Shown here one piece after another: positions 19,665-31,805 of a DNA stretch of 64,000 nucleotides. Positions within the stretch are counted from its first letter, which is position 1; each line of letters opens with the position of its first letter. The stretch is from the NCBI RefSeq assembly GCF_000264905.1, contig NW_006763147.1, positions 1,107,709 to 1,171,708 on the forward strand. The letters are read 5' to 3'. The notes beneath the pieces are model-generated. The model made no database searches. It saw only the letters and a program-made list of their open reading frames with translations, and was not told where the DNA came from. The stretch is from Stereum hirsutum FP-91666 SS1. Taxonomy: Eukaryota; Basidiomycota; Agaricomycetes; Russulales; Stereaceae. The position numbers were made by a program, and so were the translations under genes.

Positions 19665-20569
19665 ATGCCGGACGCTAATATCTTCCCTTACGCAACCAGC
19701 GAAGCAGCAAAGACGGCAGAGAAACACCAGGAACCGCAAGATCTTGTGTTCTGGTCAGGATGGGTAAAGTGTGCGCACTGTCCTCCCCATTTCAGTTCTG
19801 CTGATACGATATAATGGCCAATAGTTCTGTCCGTACAATCAACGAGTATGGATCGCCCTCGAGGAGAAAGGTATTCCCTACCAGTACAAGGAGGTTAACC
19901 CCTATCATAAAGAGGAAGATTTCCTTAGTTCGTCTTGTTTATATGCCCTCTGAGAGAATAGCCGTCAATATCTGTGTCACAGAGATCAACCCTCGAGGGC
20001 AAGTTCCAGCATTGGAATATAAGAACAGACCAATCTATGAGTCCCTGATCATCTGCGAATTCCTCGAAGACGCCTTCCCAGAATACAAGCCCAATCTCCT
20101 CCCCTCCGACGCGTTCAACCGCGCACACGCACGTCTCTGGATAGACCACTTCACCAAATCCGTCGTGCCAGCATTATTACGCCTCCTTCAAGCACAGGAA
20201 AAAGATGGCCAGGAAGAGGCGCTGAAGGGGGTCAACGGCGCGTTGGGGCCGTTAGTGGAACAGGTGAAAGGACCGTATTTCCTTGGTGAGGAGTGGAGCT
20301 TGGTCGACACGGCGATCGCACCGTTTGTGGTGGGGGACTATATTTTGACTGAGCACAGGAGGTACAGGAGGGAGGATGTTGGGGAGGGCCAAAGGTGGAA
20401 GGAGTATGTGGAGAAGTTGACGAGTAGGGAGAGTGTGGTGAAGACTTGCAGTGTAAGTGTCGCATCTTACTATTGTTTCTTTGTTGGGAAAAACTCTGAA
20501 CAATGTTTCCCTTCGTAGGACAAGGACAAGTATGAACAGCTATACAGTCAGTACTTGAAGAAGGCATAG
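19665..20569 (+). CDS. Omega-class glutathione S-transferase
   Basis: Four exons (19665-19763, 19825-19927, 19983-20452, 20519-20569), phases 0, 1, 0, 240 aa. The N-terminal thioredoxin-like domain reads WSGWFCPYNQRVWIALEEKG; Cys35 in the FCPY motif is the expected catalytic cysteine of omega GSTs. The cis-Pro loop NPRGQVPALEYKNRPIYES and the ESLIICEFLEDAFPE helix complete the glutathione site. The C-terminal helical domain starts near residue 110 (NRAHARLWIDHFTKSVVPAL) and contains LGEEWSLVDTAIAPF. Omega enzymes act as thiol transferases, deglutathionylases and dehydroascorbate reductases rather than classical conjugators; expanded GSTs in wood-decay fungi are linked to detoxifying wood extractives. 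Cytosolic; no signal peptide. Confidence 0.9.
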
Positions 20570-20840
20570 AGTGCTGTGGCGAACGCCACACCAGCTGTTT
20601 CCCTGAAGAGGGCCGCAAGTACTCGTCAGCGTTAGCACAAAGCAAGCCCTGCCTAGGTGTCCGATGTTTGTACTTGTAGCGTGTTGCTTTCTGTGAGAAC
20701 AATCGATGCCTTTGAAACCTACACCACAACGTCCGCACCCAAGGCGCCTGTCGGAGTCGTGATGATGGTCGACTTCAAAACGCGACCAACTCAGTCTTCC
20801 CACGCCTGCTCGCGTTCGCGCCCCCACACAAAGGTTTGCA

Positions 20841-22631
20841 ATGAACCTCAGAGACAGCCTCCTCGACGCCCTCCGCACGCTCCCCGGGACGCGTCACTTC
20901 CACCTTCACGTCCTCGTTACCGCTCCCAAAAAGAACTCGAGTTTATACCCGTTCGCGCACCCACGTCCACGAATTTACGCACAAGATATCCTTGTTCTGC
21001 TCTCTGAACAATCCCCAACGCTCGACTCGCCTCGCATCCTTGTTTCTGCAATCGAAGCTGCTTTATATCACGTACCAAACACTAATGCTGCGATATTGTA
21101 TATCTCGAAGGTGGACGGGACGGGCCAAGGATTAGCGCCGTCGCCGACTGCGACGCTCGTGAACGCGTTCGTAAGGTGGTATGCGGATCCAGAGACAAGA
21201 CCTATAACCGCGAAACATCTGTGGGTCCACCTTTTTGCGCGTGCGCAGGGACAGTATTTGTTCCCAAACTCGGCGGATTATGAGGGGAAGAAACCTTTGA
21301 ATGATGTGAGACTGTGCGCGTGGTGGAGACGCGTTCTTGGGAAGGTGGCGAGTGAGGTGCAGGAGAAGATGCATGAGAGGGAGAAGGAGGAAGAGGGCGC
21401 GAGTGCGGAGGAAGGAAAAGGGATTGTGCGGTTGTACTACGTCCTGTCCGGATATAACGAGCTCGAAGCATATCAATCGCTCGGTGCGGTTTCTTCTTCC
21501 TTCCCTACTTCTTCATCTGGCAAGTCTTCGTCTGCTTCGACATCTGTTCCCTGGACATACGGACATCACTACGACCAGCACGAAATCCCACTACCATGTC
21601 CTCCACCCCCCGAAGGCCTTCACAACCTCGGACATTACATCCCCTCCTTCGAAGACGACCCAAAGAACAGATTCATGGACGAAATATCAGTCATCGGGGA
21701 CGCAGACACTGTCAAGTCTCCGGTTCGCAAGCGACCACGCCTTCTATCCGTGAGTGAGGAGAGGGAGAAGGAAAAGCAGCATGAGAAGGACCTCGAGAAG
21801 GAGAAGGAGAAAGAGAAAGACAAGAGCCCGCCAGGGGAGCTCAAAACCGTTACACCCGCAGAGTTCTGGGAACGTATGTCTTTCAGACAGGAATGTATTG
21901 CTGGAGCCGTTACTGGTTTCTTCGTCGCTGGCTTTTCTGCTCCATCGCCTCATCCACCACCTTCTACCACCTCTCATTCGTCTTCCTCCAAGCCTGTATC
22001 TTCGGTTTCGAAACCCTCGCCACTCGCGCCACAACCTGGTCAAGTCCCCGTCGCAATGAACAAACGCATCCTCACGAGCCTCATGACAGGGAACGAATTC
22101 TCTACAGTCGAGGCAGCCAGGAAAGCGACAGAAGTAATCGAAGGCGCCATCCGTGGTCTCTGCGAGAACCTATCCTCACTCCTACCACCTCCTTCCTCAT
22201 CCTCTGGCCGTCCGCCTTCATCTCGATCCGGAAAACCACCATCGTCCGCGCGGACTCAGGCTCCTCCATCTACTTCGTCCAAGGAAACTCGATCTTTGAC
22301 ATCTGAGGCTAACGCGGAGGTGAAAGAGAAGGAGAAGGAGAAGGAGAAGCCGACGTTGCTCGAAGTCCCGCGTACACCACCGCGCAAGAACTCCAGCCTA
22401 CCCTCCGTGGACGATATCTCTCCCAACCCGTTCGATGAGCCAGAGACCACGCTCGAGACTTATCACGCGCATATCTATGGGACTGTCTACGTCGATAATC
22501 CGCCGCTGGTCAAAAAGACGGCGCGTAGTGGGCAAGAGTCGGGGAGTGTTGGTGGAGAGACAGGAGAAGAGAAGCCGAAGGTGAACGTGCTTGCGGTGAG
22601 GAAGAAGAAGAAGAAGGTGGAGGCGGCGTGA
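20841..22631 (+). CDS. RTT109: Histone acetyltransferase Rtt109 (H3K56)
   Basis: Single exon, 596 aa. Rtt109 is the fungal p300-like enzyme that acetylates histone H3 Lys56 (and H3 N-terminal lysines) on newly made H3-H4 with Asf1 or Vps75, supporting replication-coupled nucleosome assembly and genome stability. Family blocks seen: an N-terminal LPGTRHFHLHVLVTAP (about 14-29), RAQGQYLFPNSADYEGKK and LNDVRLCAWWRRVL, LYYVLSGYNELEAY, YDQHEIPLPCPPPP, the DDPKNRFMDE loop (about 272-281) next to the catalytic site, and EFWERMSFRQECIAGAVTGF (about 341-360). Two Lys/Glu-rich low-complexity inserts (about 306-332 and 490-510) and a basic end (RKKKKKVEAA) resemble the basic nuclear-targeting tail of yeast Rtt109. 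About 160 residues longer than the yeast enzyme because of these inserts. Confidence 0.9.
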   Translation: MNLRDSLLDALRTLPGTRHFHLHVLVTAPKKNSSLYPFAHPRPRIYAQDILVLLSEQSPTLDSPRILVSAIEAALYHVPNTNAAILYISKVDGTGQGLAPSPTATLVNAFVRWYADPETRPITAKHLWVHLFARAQGQYLFPNSADYEGKKPLNDVRLCAWWRRVLGKVASEVQEKMHEREKEEEGASAEEGKGIVRLYYVLSGYNELEAYQSLGAVSSSFPTSSSGKSSSASTSVPWTYGHHYDQHEIPLPCPPPPEGLHNLGHYIPSFEDDPKNRFMDEISVIGDADTVKSPVRKRPRLLSVSEEREKEKQHEKDLEKEKEKEKDKSPPGELKTVTPAEFWERMSFRQECIAGAVTGFFVAGFSAPSPHPPPSTTSHSSSSKPVSSVSKPSPLAPQPGQVPVAMNKRILTSLMTGNEFSTVEAARKATEVIEGAIRGLCENLSSLLPPPSSSSGRPPSSRSGKPPSSARTQAPPSTSSKETRSLTSEANAEVKEKEKEKEKPTLLEVPRTPPRKNSSLPSVDDISPNPFDEPETTLETYHAHIYGTVYVDNPPLVKKTARSGQESGSVGGETGEEKPKVNVLAVRKKKKKVEAA

Positions 22632-23605
22632 GCAGGGAAGTGTGGGTAGTGTTGAAAGGTGTACGAAGGCTAGGTTGGCCTGGGGCTTGGGCTTCGGAAT
22701 AGGATCGTCATTTCTTGGTTGTGAATTGTTCTGTTGTCTTTTTGGTCGTTCTTCGGGTTGTAATGAGCGTGTTTCGGTTCTTCGGTGCGTCTTGCGATTG
22801 CCTTTCTTCGATTTGACACATTCCGCTCACATTCTTTCTTGGCATAGGCGTCAGTTGCGACAAGATGTCCACACATAACGTTCTGTATGGTATTTCCCTC
22901 TATGTACCTTTGATTTTCTTGATCATCGACCACTGTGAGCACGAACTGTGTTGTCAGCGCTAGGCTCAGCCAGAATTATATTATGGTGCGCCACCTGCGA
23001 TGATCCAGGTGCCACACGAGCCAAAGCCCCTGTGGCGTCGTTTTATTTCTCTCGTGATTTTCGCGCTCATCGTCACGCAACTCGACCGTTCGAGAGGTCG
23101 ACGTCTACTGATGCTATCGGTACAAATCCTCGACTTTGTTCTCATTCTCACTAGAAATCTAGATCCCCGCCCCCTGTTATCGATTTTATCTTTGCTCACG
23201 AATCCTTCCTATCGACAATCCTCAGTCTCGGCTCTCGACTCTTGGCCTTCTTCTCTGACGATCCTCGAGGCCTCCTCGTGCCATTATCCAGTCCAGTTTA
23301 GAGTTTCACAAGTTTCAGAATCAGTCCTCAGAGCCCACGACAACCCAAAGTTACATACATACCGCGACGTCGACGCTATACCCGATTCTCTCCTCTTTCC
23401 TCTCCCTTCTCCTCTCTTCCTCTCTTCCTTATCTTTCTCTCACACAGATAGTAACACACGCCCACGCCCACACACACAACCCACAAGGAACAAAGCTCCG
23501 AGCCGACTCTCGTCATGTGTCCCCGAATTCAATTAAGCACATAATTGAATCACAATTGAGCTCTCTCCCCATTCGTCACTCCGACCTCCGTTCCGAAGCG
23601 CGACG

Positions 23606-23643
23606 TCCAATTCCAATTCCGATTCCAATTCCAATTCCAATTT
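23606..23643. repeat. TCCAAT hexanucleotide repeat
   Basis: About six tandem TCCAAT/ATTCCA units with one C-to-G variant unit. Non-coding. Confidence 0.75.
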
Positions 23644-24082
23644 TAACAACAATGACACGAGGATGCACAGGGAGGCACGCGGAGGCAGGAGGCAAGGGGG
23701 CACGAGGCCGCTGGTTTCAGCTTTTCAGGAATTAGAACTTAGAAGCTTTGACCCGGTGCGTTGCCTTGTGTTTTTTTGTGTGATCGTGTCGGAAGGTTTG
23801 GTGTGTTACGGCATGTGCATAATGAAAAGCACGACCATGGGACACGAGACGGGGCGGGATGTCATGAGATACTGAAACGGCTTCAAGTTAGATCATGGAC
23901 TCGGAGTCGGATGGGGTAGCGCGGACTTAGAATTCGAAGCAGGATGCTTGAGGGCTGAAGGACTGTATTGAAGTCTGCAATAGTGCGATTGCGATAGCGG
24001 AATTCGGTCTGAGTATTGTGTTTATTCTATGTACAGTGATAAGTGATAAGTGATTCAAAGCACTGACACAATCGATGAAAAG

Positions 24083-24131
24083 GACGAACGAACGAGCGAA
24101 CGAACGAACAAAGAAACGAACAAACGAACAA
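24083..24131. repeat. GAAC tetranucleotide repeat (imperfect)
   Basis: About a dozen GAAC/GAGC/AAAC units. Non-coding. Confidence 0.75.
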
Positions 24132-27100
24132 TGTCCTCCCCTTCCTGAACCCTCCCAGACCAAGCTCAGCCTTCCCGAACTGCCCGACCCGACCGTCTTC
24201 GACGCAAACGAACCCGCTCTTCAAGTTAACTGAAAGCTATCTACTGAGGCTATCTTAGGCTGTATAAATTGCTGACCATCTAGCTTGCATGCGTATCTCT
24301 TTGCACTTCTGTATGTGAGTCCATGTTTATTTAAACAAAAGCGAAAGGAGGTAGCAGAACTTGAAAGAACCTGACCGAAGTGAGATAGACTCGGAGACGC
24401 GAGAACTTCAAGTTATAAGTTAGCTTCTTTCTCTTCTGTTCTCTATGCCGGCGCCAGGAGAAGAAGAACGAAGAACCACAGGCCGGTCGAAGCGATGGGT
24501 GTCGTGATGTATTTGTACCGTACTGCAGTATAAGTATGCACCTGTCTTTGAAATCGCGCCGGTATAAGAACCCGTGGAGACACAGGGTTGAAAGGACCGG
24601 TGCGGGTGTACGAGACGAGACCTCCGAGTCGTTGCATGCATCATTGTACATGTATGCCTGGACCATGAATGAGGCCTAAGGAAGAGTGCGGATGGGATGG
24701 TGAATCCGATGGGGATACTCTCCTTCCTTCCTACCCTTACGAGGAGAGAGGTGACTGGTGATACGACGTCGATAGAGGATAGTCTAAGAGGATAGAACAA
24801 AGTTCGCGGCGTTAGACACTCAACGTTTAGGATGCTCGATCCGTGTTGGACGGGTACGATCACGAGGTTTTGAGTTGGAGGATGAAACGAGCTAGTGGTG
24901 CTATGTACATGGAGGAGGGAAGGAGAAGAGGAATCGGAAGGAAGGGATGAGAAGGAAGGAAAGGAGGCCATCAATGCCAGTGACAGGATTCGAGGCTAGT
25001 GGGTTCAGATGTCGTGATGAGAGGAGAAGAAGAAGGAGAAGGGAATAAGTACGGATGAAATAATAATTAGGCAGGAAGCATTGACACTCTTCCCTGTCAT
25101 GATCAGTCATCACTATCACGGTCAAGAATGAGAAGCTAACTTGAAGGACGATGCAGAGGAAGACGAACTGTCTGCAGGATACAGTAACGCGAATCAGAGA
25201 ACGAGAAAGAAAGTGCTGTAATGGATGTTGAATGATGGTCATCGAGCATCTTTTTAACCGGAACGAGCTCGAGGATAGTATCACCTCGCCAAGCTAAGCT
25301 GACTTATCCGGCGACAAATACATACACGAAACAGCCTAATTGATTCGATTCAAGCGGCCTCAAATTTGAATGACAGCCTTCCACGTTCCACGTTCAAGGA
25401 TTCAGATATGTACAAGACTCGCATCAGATCGAGGTTTGAGAGAACTTCCCTGAACCAGGATTTCGAAACGTCCAGACTTGTACTTACTTGCTACTTATCC
25501 GTGCGTACCGTCTTCTCAATGCAAGAGATTGCGAGCCTTCCATTCAAGTTCAAGTTCAAACGAGGCATACAGTCGAAGAAGAACTAGGAATGGCATCGGA
25601 TCAATATTTCAAGCGCATGCATAGGAAGGAGTGGAATGGAATGGGTGCGGTACACTTTAGAGAGCGAAGGGATTGGATGGGGTCAAATTGACCGAGTCCG
25701 TTCACAGATTGTTATGAGACGTCTTCCGTCGTGCATGTACCGAAAATAAGCTTGTATTTAGCCTGAGCGGGAGCTGTGAGTATGGATATAAGTAGCAAGC
25801 CCGGCGAGTTGATTAGGTTGGAGCTGAGGGTGGACATGACTATAGCGAGTGCGAAGTTGCGAGGCTTGTACATACAATAGACCTTATATGTTTCAAGTTT
25901 ACTTGGAACTCGTTGGCGGAAGATCTGTCCGATCCGCCAATGAGCTATCGCAAAAAGCTCTAAGTTTTTACTAACATATAAGCCCTAATACGTGTAGTTG
26001 AGATCTGAGAGGTGCAAGCTGAAACAGCTTCGAATTCCATACATATGCCAGGCTGTTCGCAGTCGTATAGAACTCAACGGTCAAGACGAGAAAAGCCGAA
26101 GAGGGGTTCGGGTTCGGTGATTTCGTGTCAGGCCGCTCGGCAGGACATAGACTATAGTTAACTTAAGAAGTGTGGAGCTTGTCTGGCTCGTTCGCGTGAG
26201 GTCGGCTTTCAGAACAACGAGCGGTGTAAATAGGAGTACTCCATAGTCGCCAAGGAGTACCACGAACCATAGGCGAGAAAAAGGATTCAGATGGTCGATG
26301 GTTGCGACTGCTTCAAGTTCGGATGGAAGGTGCAGCTGTGATGGAAAGACGGAACGGAAGGAGCATGCGCGTGCATAGACGAGAGGACCAGTGAGCTGAA
26401 CAAAAATTCACTGCTGTAAGGGCAGTGAGCAGGCAGCCCCAAGCTGTGGTTGACGTTGGTGCAGATTTTATTGTCAGGCTAGAGACGTATCGGTGCTGTG
26501 CTCCGGAGTTTAAGAAGCCTAGCGCCGACGATACTGTCCGACCTATGCAGCTAAAAGTAAAGGACGTCCGAGGCCGTATGTTTTTTGTTGGTGTGGGTTT
26601 CGTTTCGTCCGCTTGTGCAAAAGTCGGTACGGCTGTGCATGTTGATGATGATGATGTGGAGCAGGGGTTCATACGTTGCAAGCTATGTCGTGTATCTCTA
26701 TAGCCTCTATTAGGAGTAAAATAGATAGATCAAAACAGACATAGCCAAGAACGTAAGATAGATAGACGGAAAGAGCCGCGGCCGAATGTGTTTCGAACGA
26801 ACAAACAAACTGACCGTGTGTCGTGCGAGGCATGTGGGACGTTGTACAGGATGTGTACGCGGATGATGATGGCGGATGAGATGATCTGGGGATGACAGGA
26901 TTTTTCATCGTTTGATTTGTTGTTGATGACGGGTGTTTGCTTTATACTCGTCCTTTCGTTGTTGTGGCGGTCAATTGTGATCGCTCAGCCTGGAGGAGCT
27001 ATGTAGGAGAGGACGAGCGTCGCTGATGGATAGATCTATGATGGATCCCGCGGGACCGAGATAGAACGAGAGTTATTCACGGCGAGGATTGGGTTGTGGA

Positions 27101-27545
27101 TGCAAACCTCGGACGAGTATAGGTAGATGAGAGAGGGCATCCTAAATGAAGGCCGAGTGCCAGATGGAGTGTGACGGAGAAAGGAGAGGGATTAGTGAGA
27201 AAGAAGCGGGGGAAAGCCGAGAGGGAAGGAGTGGCGGAAGAGAAGAAGTCGAGGCTGAGGCTCAGGTAGGGTGTCACGGCGAGGATGGATTTCGAGGAGG
27301 GATGGCGGTGCATGGGTAAGTTAGCAGAGCGACGGCGTTTGACGAGATATAACTAAATGAAATGTGGTAACCTTCCACCGACGATTCCACTCGGTAACGT
27401 CCCCAATCCGGCCTTTATACATCCAAGTCCTCGTCCCCGGTCCCCGCCCTTCCCTTTCCCTTCCCGTCCGCGACGTCGACCGCCCCCAACGACCTTCCCA
27501 TCCCCCTCGACGTCCCCGTCGCCCCCAACGACGACGACGAGCGCC

Positions 27546-28040
27546 ATGTCCGTCCGGCACTCCAACACGGCCGCTGCCGCGTCCCAGTCCCTGCCGTCGT
27601 TCGCACAGGCCTTCAGCAACACCTCCCTCGACCGCCTCCCAGGCCACAACGCGCTACCCCCGATCCACCGCCCGTCCTTCGAGCGAAGCACAAACACCCA
27701 GGGCTCACACGAGTCCTCGCAATCGTCCACGGCAGCGCCAGAGCAGCAGCAGCAACAGCACGACACCCGACGCTCCTCTCGCTCTCGCTCGCCAAACGAA
27801 CAACACGCCCCGACCGCGCGCACGCTGAGCAGGAAACGGTCGTACACCGAGGCGCAGTCTGCGTCGAGCACCCCGCGCGGCGAGGATCGTTCGAGGTGAG
27901 TCTCCTGGCGCTTACTCTTACTCTTACTCGTCCTTTGTTTCCCTGTTTCGGGTCCTCATTCGTGCGTTTGCAGCAGATCGCCGCGGCTAGTGCGTGTTAA
28001 GGAAGAGGAGGACGAATTGATGGACGACCGCGAGCCGTAC

Positions 28041-28071
<31 letters not shown>

Positions 28072-31000
28072 AACACACGTCCCACTCCCAGCCAGCGAGC
28101 ACCCTCCCAGCTCCCGCTCATCCGCCCACAATATCCATCGCGACGACTCCGACTCCGACGCCCGGTGGTGCCACACCGAACAGCAACGCCGCCGCACCTC
28201 CCGCGAAGAAGCGCCGCGTAACCATCAGCTCCCACCCGCTCGCCACCTCCCGCGTCGTCTCGCCCTCCATCCCCAATGGCAACGGCCACGGAAACGGGAA
28301 CGGGAACGCTTCGACTCCGATCTCACCCGTCGTCATGGGCTTCACCCTCGCGAGGGACGACCCGAATGCACTCGAACAAGTACGTTCCATGCTCTCCATC
28401 AAACAAAGCCAGAAAGCCCTCATCGAACAGCGCCGTGGCTCGCTCTCCGCCCTTTCTTCTTCCGCCTCTTCCCCCCCTCCTCCTCCACTTGCCATTGCCC
28501 CACCCCCACCCCCATCGGCGCCCCTCGTCGCCGTCAATGTCGTCAATCAGAAAACTGCTAACAATACTCCGAATTCGTCGGTGCCTAAATTGTCGCAGCC
28601 TCAGCCCCCGACCCCGAAGGAGAAGGATAGGGCTTCGGTGACTGCGGGACAGGGACAACAGAGCGCGATTACGACGGTTGCGAACAGGGCGAGTCCTGCC
28701 ACGAGAGCAAGGACGTCTTCTATCGTCGCATCGGAAATTCACTTGCACCGGCCTCCGTCAAATACCAACCTCACGACCACAGCTGCTGTCACCACCTCCA
28801 CCAACAACAACACCACCACCAACACCACTTCCACGAACATGACCTCGAACAGGAGCAGACCACCCAGCCCGAGTCCCATGATCGTACCGAGTCAACAGGC
28901 ACATATACAGGTTCCGTCGCAGCAGCAACAGCAACAACAACAACATATCAAGATCGCGCCTAGACAACCCTCTCCTGGGCCACATACTAGTACTGGTACA
29001 CATGGCCGTACCAATCATCATGGAGGTCTGAATCCACTTCCGGCACAGTTACCGCCCCCGCCGAATCCTCATCCTCATCCTCATCAATATCCTTCTTCGC
29101 CATCCCTCTCACATCGTCCTTCGTCCCAACCGCCTGCCCAATCTCAAGGTCAAGGTCAATCGCACCCGCCACCGCCACCGCCCCAATCCCAACCTTCCTC
29201 TTCACAAGCTGCCTCGCAACCTCACCCTCAACCACCACCATCAAATTCCTCTCCCCGCTCCACTCCGAACAACAACACCGCCAGCACTGCGGCCGCTACG
29301 GCAACGGCACCAGGAGCAGGTGCGGGAGGTGCAGGAGTAGGCCCAACCACGCTCCCCACACCACCCATCTCCTTCGCCCGTCGTCGTGCAGCCCTCGCGA
29401 GCACCGGCTCCGGCTCCCACACGAAAAAGAAACCAGCGGATATCGTTATATCGCCCCGTGAGACCGCGAACGCTTCCACCACCACCTCTACCAATCCGAA
29501 CTCGGGTGGGAGGAGCGGAGGGGGGAGAGATGGAGGGAGGGATAGGATGCAGCCGGTGGTACAGAGTGCGCCGCCGATACAGGGGCAGTTTACGTTTACG
29601 GCTGGGGCTGGGGGTGGGTATGGGGGGCGGTATGGTAGGGAGGGCGTGAGTGGAAGAGACAGTGGGAGGGAGGGTACGAGGGATGTGAGGGAGGGTCTGA
29701 TGGCGATCCCGACTGTGCCCGTTATTGGGGCTTCGACTTCACAGGGCTCGACGTCGGGCTCGGGACAAAACCAAAATCGGGAGCGGGAGCAGGTGCAGAC
29801 GCCGGTACGGAGGGGGATCGTGCCGCCGACTCCGACGCGTCTTTCGATGCGGGGGGCGATGGTTTCTGGACAGGAGACGCATCTGACCGTGCCGGGGCAA
29901 GCTGGCTCTAGTGATAGGGAGAGGGAAAGAGAGAGGGAGAGGGAGAGGGAGAGGGGAACGGCGAGCGTGCCGATTTCGAGCGTGTTGGCGAAGGGACCGC
30001 CGACGCCTGCGTTTATGCATCATCCGCATATCGCGCATTCGGGTTCGGGCGTGGGCGTGGGCGTGGGTATTTCTTCGTTGAGCGGATCGTCGGCGGGGGG
30101 AATGTCGGGAGGGTTGCATGGACATAGTAATCTGCGTGCGCCGCCGCATACGGCGAACCCTGTCGCTTCTTCGTCGTCTATGGCGGCTTCGCAGTCGTCG
30201 CTTCGTGGGCAGGGGCACGGTTTGCTCGACACGCACAGAGATAGAGAGAGCAGAGATAGAGTGGGGGAGAGGGACAGCAGGGAGGGCCAGAAGGCTGCGT
30301 TTTTGGCGCCGTTTGAGGTGTTTTATGATGCGTTGAGGGATTCGAGGGAGTTGAAGGGATGGTTGGAGGGACAGGTGGGGAGGGCGACGGGGTTGATTAG
30401 GGTTTTGGAGAGGGAGAGGGAGGAGGGGAGGGGGGAGAGGGAGAGGTGGGAGGAGAGGTTGGGGAGGTTGGAGAGGAGTGTAGGTTTGAATTCAAGTTCG
30501 GGTGCTGGTGCGAGTAGTGGGCCGGCGGGAGGAGGGGGAGGGGGGGACGAGATGGAGGAGAGAGTGCAGAGGGAGGTGGAGAGGAGATTGGAGGGTCTGA
30601 TGGGTGAGGTGTCTGGGATGAGAAGACGGATTGAGGAGTTGGAGGCTACACAGGGACACGTTCCTCGAGGACATCAATCGCATATCATCCCTATCCCTTC
30701 AGCACCGACAAATTCGTATCCTTATCCTCCCGCGTACGTCCCTTCGTCGTCGTCGGCAGCAGCTTCAGCGAGGAGAAGAAGCAGCCTCGCGGGCGAGATC
30801 CCGTTGCCTTCTGGGTCTGGGGGGAATAATGCGGGCGCGGTGACGATCGCTTCGAGCTCGAGGAGGAATAACGCTAATTCCAACGCCTCTACTACTAACA
30901 ACAATAACGCCAACAGCAGTGGCGGGGCGTTGACGTTGACCCCGCCTATGCCGCATCCCCCTCCACCAGCAGCAGCAGCATCCTCAGGACCGTCAGAATC

Positions 31001-31805
31001 ATACACATTCCCGCCTGTCCCGCACGCAGGGGCCCCTCCTTCGTCGTCGTCGTCTGTAGGTGTGGGTGCGATCCCGAGTCCGAGGACGCTTTCGTTCAGT
31101 CATGCACATCCGAGTATACCGATTTCGGCGTCGAGGACTGGGGCGGGTGCGCCGGGATCACCGAGGACGATGGGACATTCGCATTCGCATTCGCATTCGC
31201 ATTCGTCGCACCAACATCAGCTTTCATCGCTCCAGCAGCAACATCAGCACCAGCACCAGCACCAGGGACATCCGTACGCGCATCCTACGAATCCCCATTC
31301 ACACCATCGGTCGCCTTCACTATCCCAGCGTCGGCCTCCGTCGCATGAACGCGAACGCGAACGGGATGACGGGTCGCCTGGACCTGCACCTGGAGTAGGA
31401 CAAGGACAAGGCTATGAGGCGGGAAGGAGACTTTCGGTTTCTGCGATTAGGATGGATCCGCCTCCGCCTAGGACACCGACGACGGCGACGGCGACGGGGG
31501 GTTCGGGGAAGGGGTCGAAGGCGAGTAGGGCAGGAGGGGGAGGGGGAGGTGCGGGGAGTGAGAGGGAGAGAGAGAGAAGTGAGAGGGAGCTCAGGGAGAG
31601 GGAGAGGGAAAGAGGCGAGAGGCCGCCGTTGGTGAGGGGACATTCGGGGTCGAGTGTTAGTGTTAGCAGTGTGGGTGGAAGGGAGAGACAGAGAGATAGG
31701 AAGGATTCGGGGGGGAGTTCGAGTGTGGCGAGTGGTGGGGGTGGGGGTGGGGGTAAAGAGAAGGACTCGAGGCCACAGTCGCCTATGGCTGTTGATGAGA
31801 AGTGA
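27546..31805 (+). CDS. Large Pro/Ser/Gln/His-rich regulator-like protein
   Basis: Two exons, 27546-27895 and 27974-31805 (phase 2), 1,393 aa; a CAGCAG acceptor allows an alternative three bases later, one residue shorter. The ATG at 27546 has a good context (GCGCCATGTC) and begins MSVRHSNTAAAASQSLPSFA. Almost the entire protein is low complexity: poly-Pro (about 135-145), Asn/Thr runs, poly-Gln, GRDGGRDR-type and RERERE repeats (about 775-785), and HSHSHSHSH (about 1190). Conserved-looking islands are VMGFTLARDDPNALEQVRSM with LSIKQSQKALIEQRRG (about 235-270) and FLAPFEVFYDALRDSRELKG, continuing WLEGQVGRATGLIRVLERE into a coiled coil (about 895-1000). PAKKRRVTISSHP resembles a nuclear localisation signal. 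The pattern suggests a nuclear transcriptional regulator or scaffold; I do not recognise a named family. Confidence 0.7.

Larger units (their letters stand above)
22632..27545. other. 4.9-kb gene-free region with microsatellites
   Basis: No supported coding exon on either strand; open frames are short and of unusual composition. The region has a CT-rich tract at about 23385-23450 followed by a CA/CCCACG-rich tract, a TCCAAT hexanucleotide repeat (23606-23643), a GAAC repeat (24083-24131), and many short purine-rich patches. It is the longest such stretch in the window and lies directly 5' of the large low-complexity protein, so an extended promoter, a long spliced 5' UTR or a non-coding RNA are all possible. 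Confidence 0.5.

Noticed and set aside
29739..30236. 165-aa Arg-rich minus-strand frame and similar frames opposite the large low-complexity gene
   Set aside because: These are antisense shadows of Ser/Arg/Gly-rich coding repeats.
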